DNA from: Paenibacillus_AA sp045062745
GTDB lineage: Bacteria > Bacillota > Bacilli > Paenibacillales > NBRC-103111
Reading direction: 5' to 3'
Assembly (NCBI RefSeq): GCF_045062745.1
Contig: NZ_JBJGED010000031.1
Coordinates: forward strand, 1 to 64,000
Length of the DNA: 64,000 nt
Shown here: positions 63,245 to 64,000 of the stretch, piece by piece
Layout: each line of letters starts with the position of its first letter
How positions within the stretch are numbered: the first letter of the stretch is position 1
Notes under the pieces: model-generated
What the model was told of the DNA's origin: nothing
What the model saw: only the letters and a program-made list of their open reading frames with translations
Databases searched by the model: none
Program-made: the position numbers and the translations under genes

Positions 63245-64000
63245 TTACGGCAGCGTCTCCATAAACCGCTGCGCCGCTGACGATAGCGGCACGTCGCGCA
63301 GCGTGATCAGCCCGACGCGCCGCGGCGGAATCGGCGGATCGAGCGCGACCTCGCGCAGGACGCCGCTCTCCAGCTCGTCGCGGACGAAGTTGCGGATCAC
63401 GCACGCCAGGCCGAGCCCGATGCGTGCGAACTGCACGAGCAGCTCGATGCTGCCGAGCTCGATCTCAGGCGTCAGAGCGACGCCGTGCTCCTGGGCGTAG
63501 CGGTCGATGTACCGCCGCGTCCCGCTCGCTCGCTCGAGCATCAGCAGCGGATTGGCTGACAGTTCCTGCACGGTTAGCGGACGATCGGGCAGACGAGCGA
63601 AGCCCGCCCCGCTCACGAAGCAATCCTGCAGCTCGATGCTCTCCCGCACGTGCAGCATCGGGTCGTCGGTCAGCAGCGGAAGATTGACGATGCCGAAATC
63701 GATGTGGCCTTCCTTCAGCAGCTTCACCGTTTCCTGGGTCGTTCGGTTCGTCACCTGGAACCGGATCGACGGATGCTGTTGATGGAAGCCTTCGAGATAC
63801 GGCAGCAGGAAGTACCGGCAGAGCGTATCCCCGGCCCCGATCCGGATTTCGCCTTCCTCTAGCAAGTGCATGGCCGCGAGCTTCTTCTCCCCCGCCTCAA
63901 TGAGATGGTACGCCTGCGAGATAAATCGGAACAGCACCTCGCCCTCCGAGGTCAGCTTCACGCCCTTCGCCGTCCGCAGGAAGAGAGGCCCGCCCAGCCG
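63245..64000 (-). CDS. LysR-family regulator (N-terminal part outside window)
   Basis: The minus-strand frame is open to the window edge (the codons just before V at 63961 read LGGPLFLRTAKG, the end of the LysR HTH wing). The effector domain (GEIRIGAGDTLCRYFLLPYL onward, in two Rossmann-like lobes) is complete. CysL/CbbR-like members have this layout. The target is unknown. Only the ~40-45 residue HTH start is missing. Confidence 0.88.
   Translation of the reverse strand, partial: RLGGPLFLRTAKGVKLTSEGEVLFRFISQAYHLIEAGEKKLAAMHLLEEGEIRIGAGDTLCRYFLLPYLEGFHQQHPSIRFQVTNRTTQETVKLLKEGHIDFGIVNLPLLTDDPMLHVRESIELQDCFVSGAGFARLPDRPLTVQELSANPLLMLERASGTRRYIDRYAQEHGVALTPEIELGSIELLVQFARIGLGLACVIRNFVRDELESGVLREVALDPPIPPRRVGLITLRDVPLSSAAQRFMETLP

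Overview
The window (about 57% GC by eye, dense, mostly plus-strand) comes from an endospore-forming Firmicute of the Paenibacillaceae (Paenibacillus/Cohnella type). The evidence is the sporulation and germination genes (a SafA-like coat protein, bofC, spoVB, a GerA-type operon), a histidine T-box, Lpl-type sugar ABC transporters, a GHL10 cell-surface protein, and a backbone whose order matches the Bacillus subtilis safA-bofC-ruvAB-queA-tgt-yajC-yrzE-yrbG-spoVB-comN-secDF-recJ-apt-relA-dtd-hisS-aspS-yrvM-yrvN segment. Differences from B. subtilis include a true ruvC in front of ruvAB, separate secD and secF genes, and several insertions into the conserved order.

Layout. 1-8.9 kb: C-terminal part of a 14-residue-repeat coat protein, bofC, ruvC-ruvA-ruvB, a SpoIID/LytB protein, queA, tgt, yajC. 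9.0-15.7 kb: an inserted anaerobiosis island of fnr (minus strand), nreA-nreC-nreB, usp-hpf-mobA, doxX and a PAP2 protein. Two promoters inside it carry Fnr boxes at identical -41.5 geometry, and the fnr/nreA gap holds an Fnr box and a near-perfect NreC-type box. 15.8-25.4 kb: backbone again (TIGR04086 protein, DUF421 protein, spoVB, comN, secD-secF, CDF transporter, recJ-apt). 25.5-35.2 kb: a minus-strand germination operon (gerAA-gerAB-gerAC-small two-TM protein-second gerAB) and a divergent 1426-residue secreted GHL10 protein. 35.4-40.9 kb: relA-dtd, a doubtful small ORF, hemZ and an AraC regulator. 41.0-44.9 kb: the CsoR-controlled copper module csoR-copZ, copA and a His-rich lipoprotein, with three CsoR-type operators. 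45-53.4 kb: accessory metabolism (PhyH-HEAT fusion, LacI regulator, sugar-binding lipoprotein, acetylesterase, membrane-anchored FAD oxidoreductase, alpha/beta hydrolase). 53.5-59.3 kb: a tiny zinc-ribbon gene, His T-box, hisS-aspS-tcdA-rarA. 59.3-64 kb: a structured leader, an Lpl-type permease-permease-binding-protein operon, and a LysR gene cut by the window edge.

The most interesting reading is that the 9-15 kb island is one regulatory unit. Oxygen (Fnr, with C-terminal cysteines) and probably nitrate (NreA/NreB/NreC) sensing appears wired to ribosome hibernation (Hpf), a universal stress protein, molybdenum-cofactor maturation (MobA) and a DoxX membrane protein. All functional statements rest on reading the sequence and on recalled family knowledge; no searches were run.
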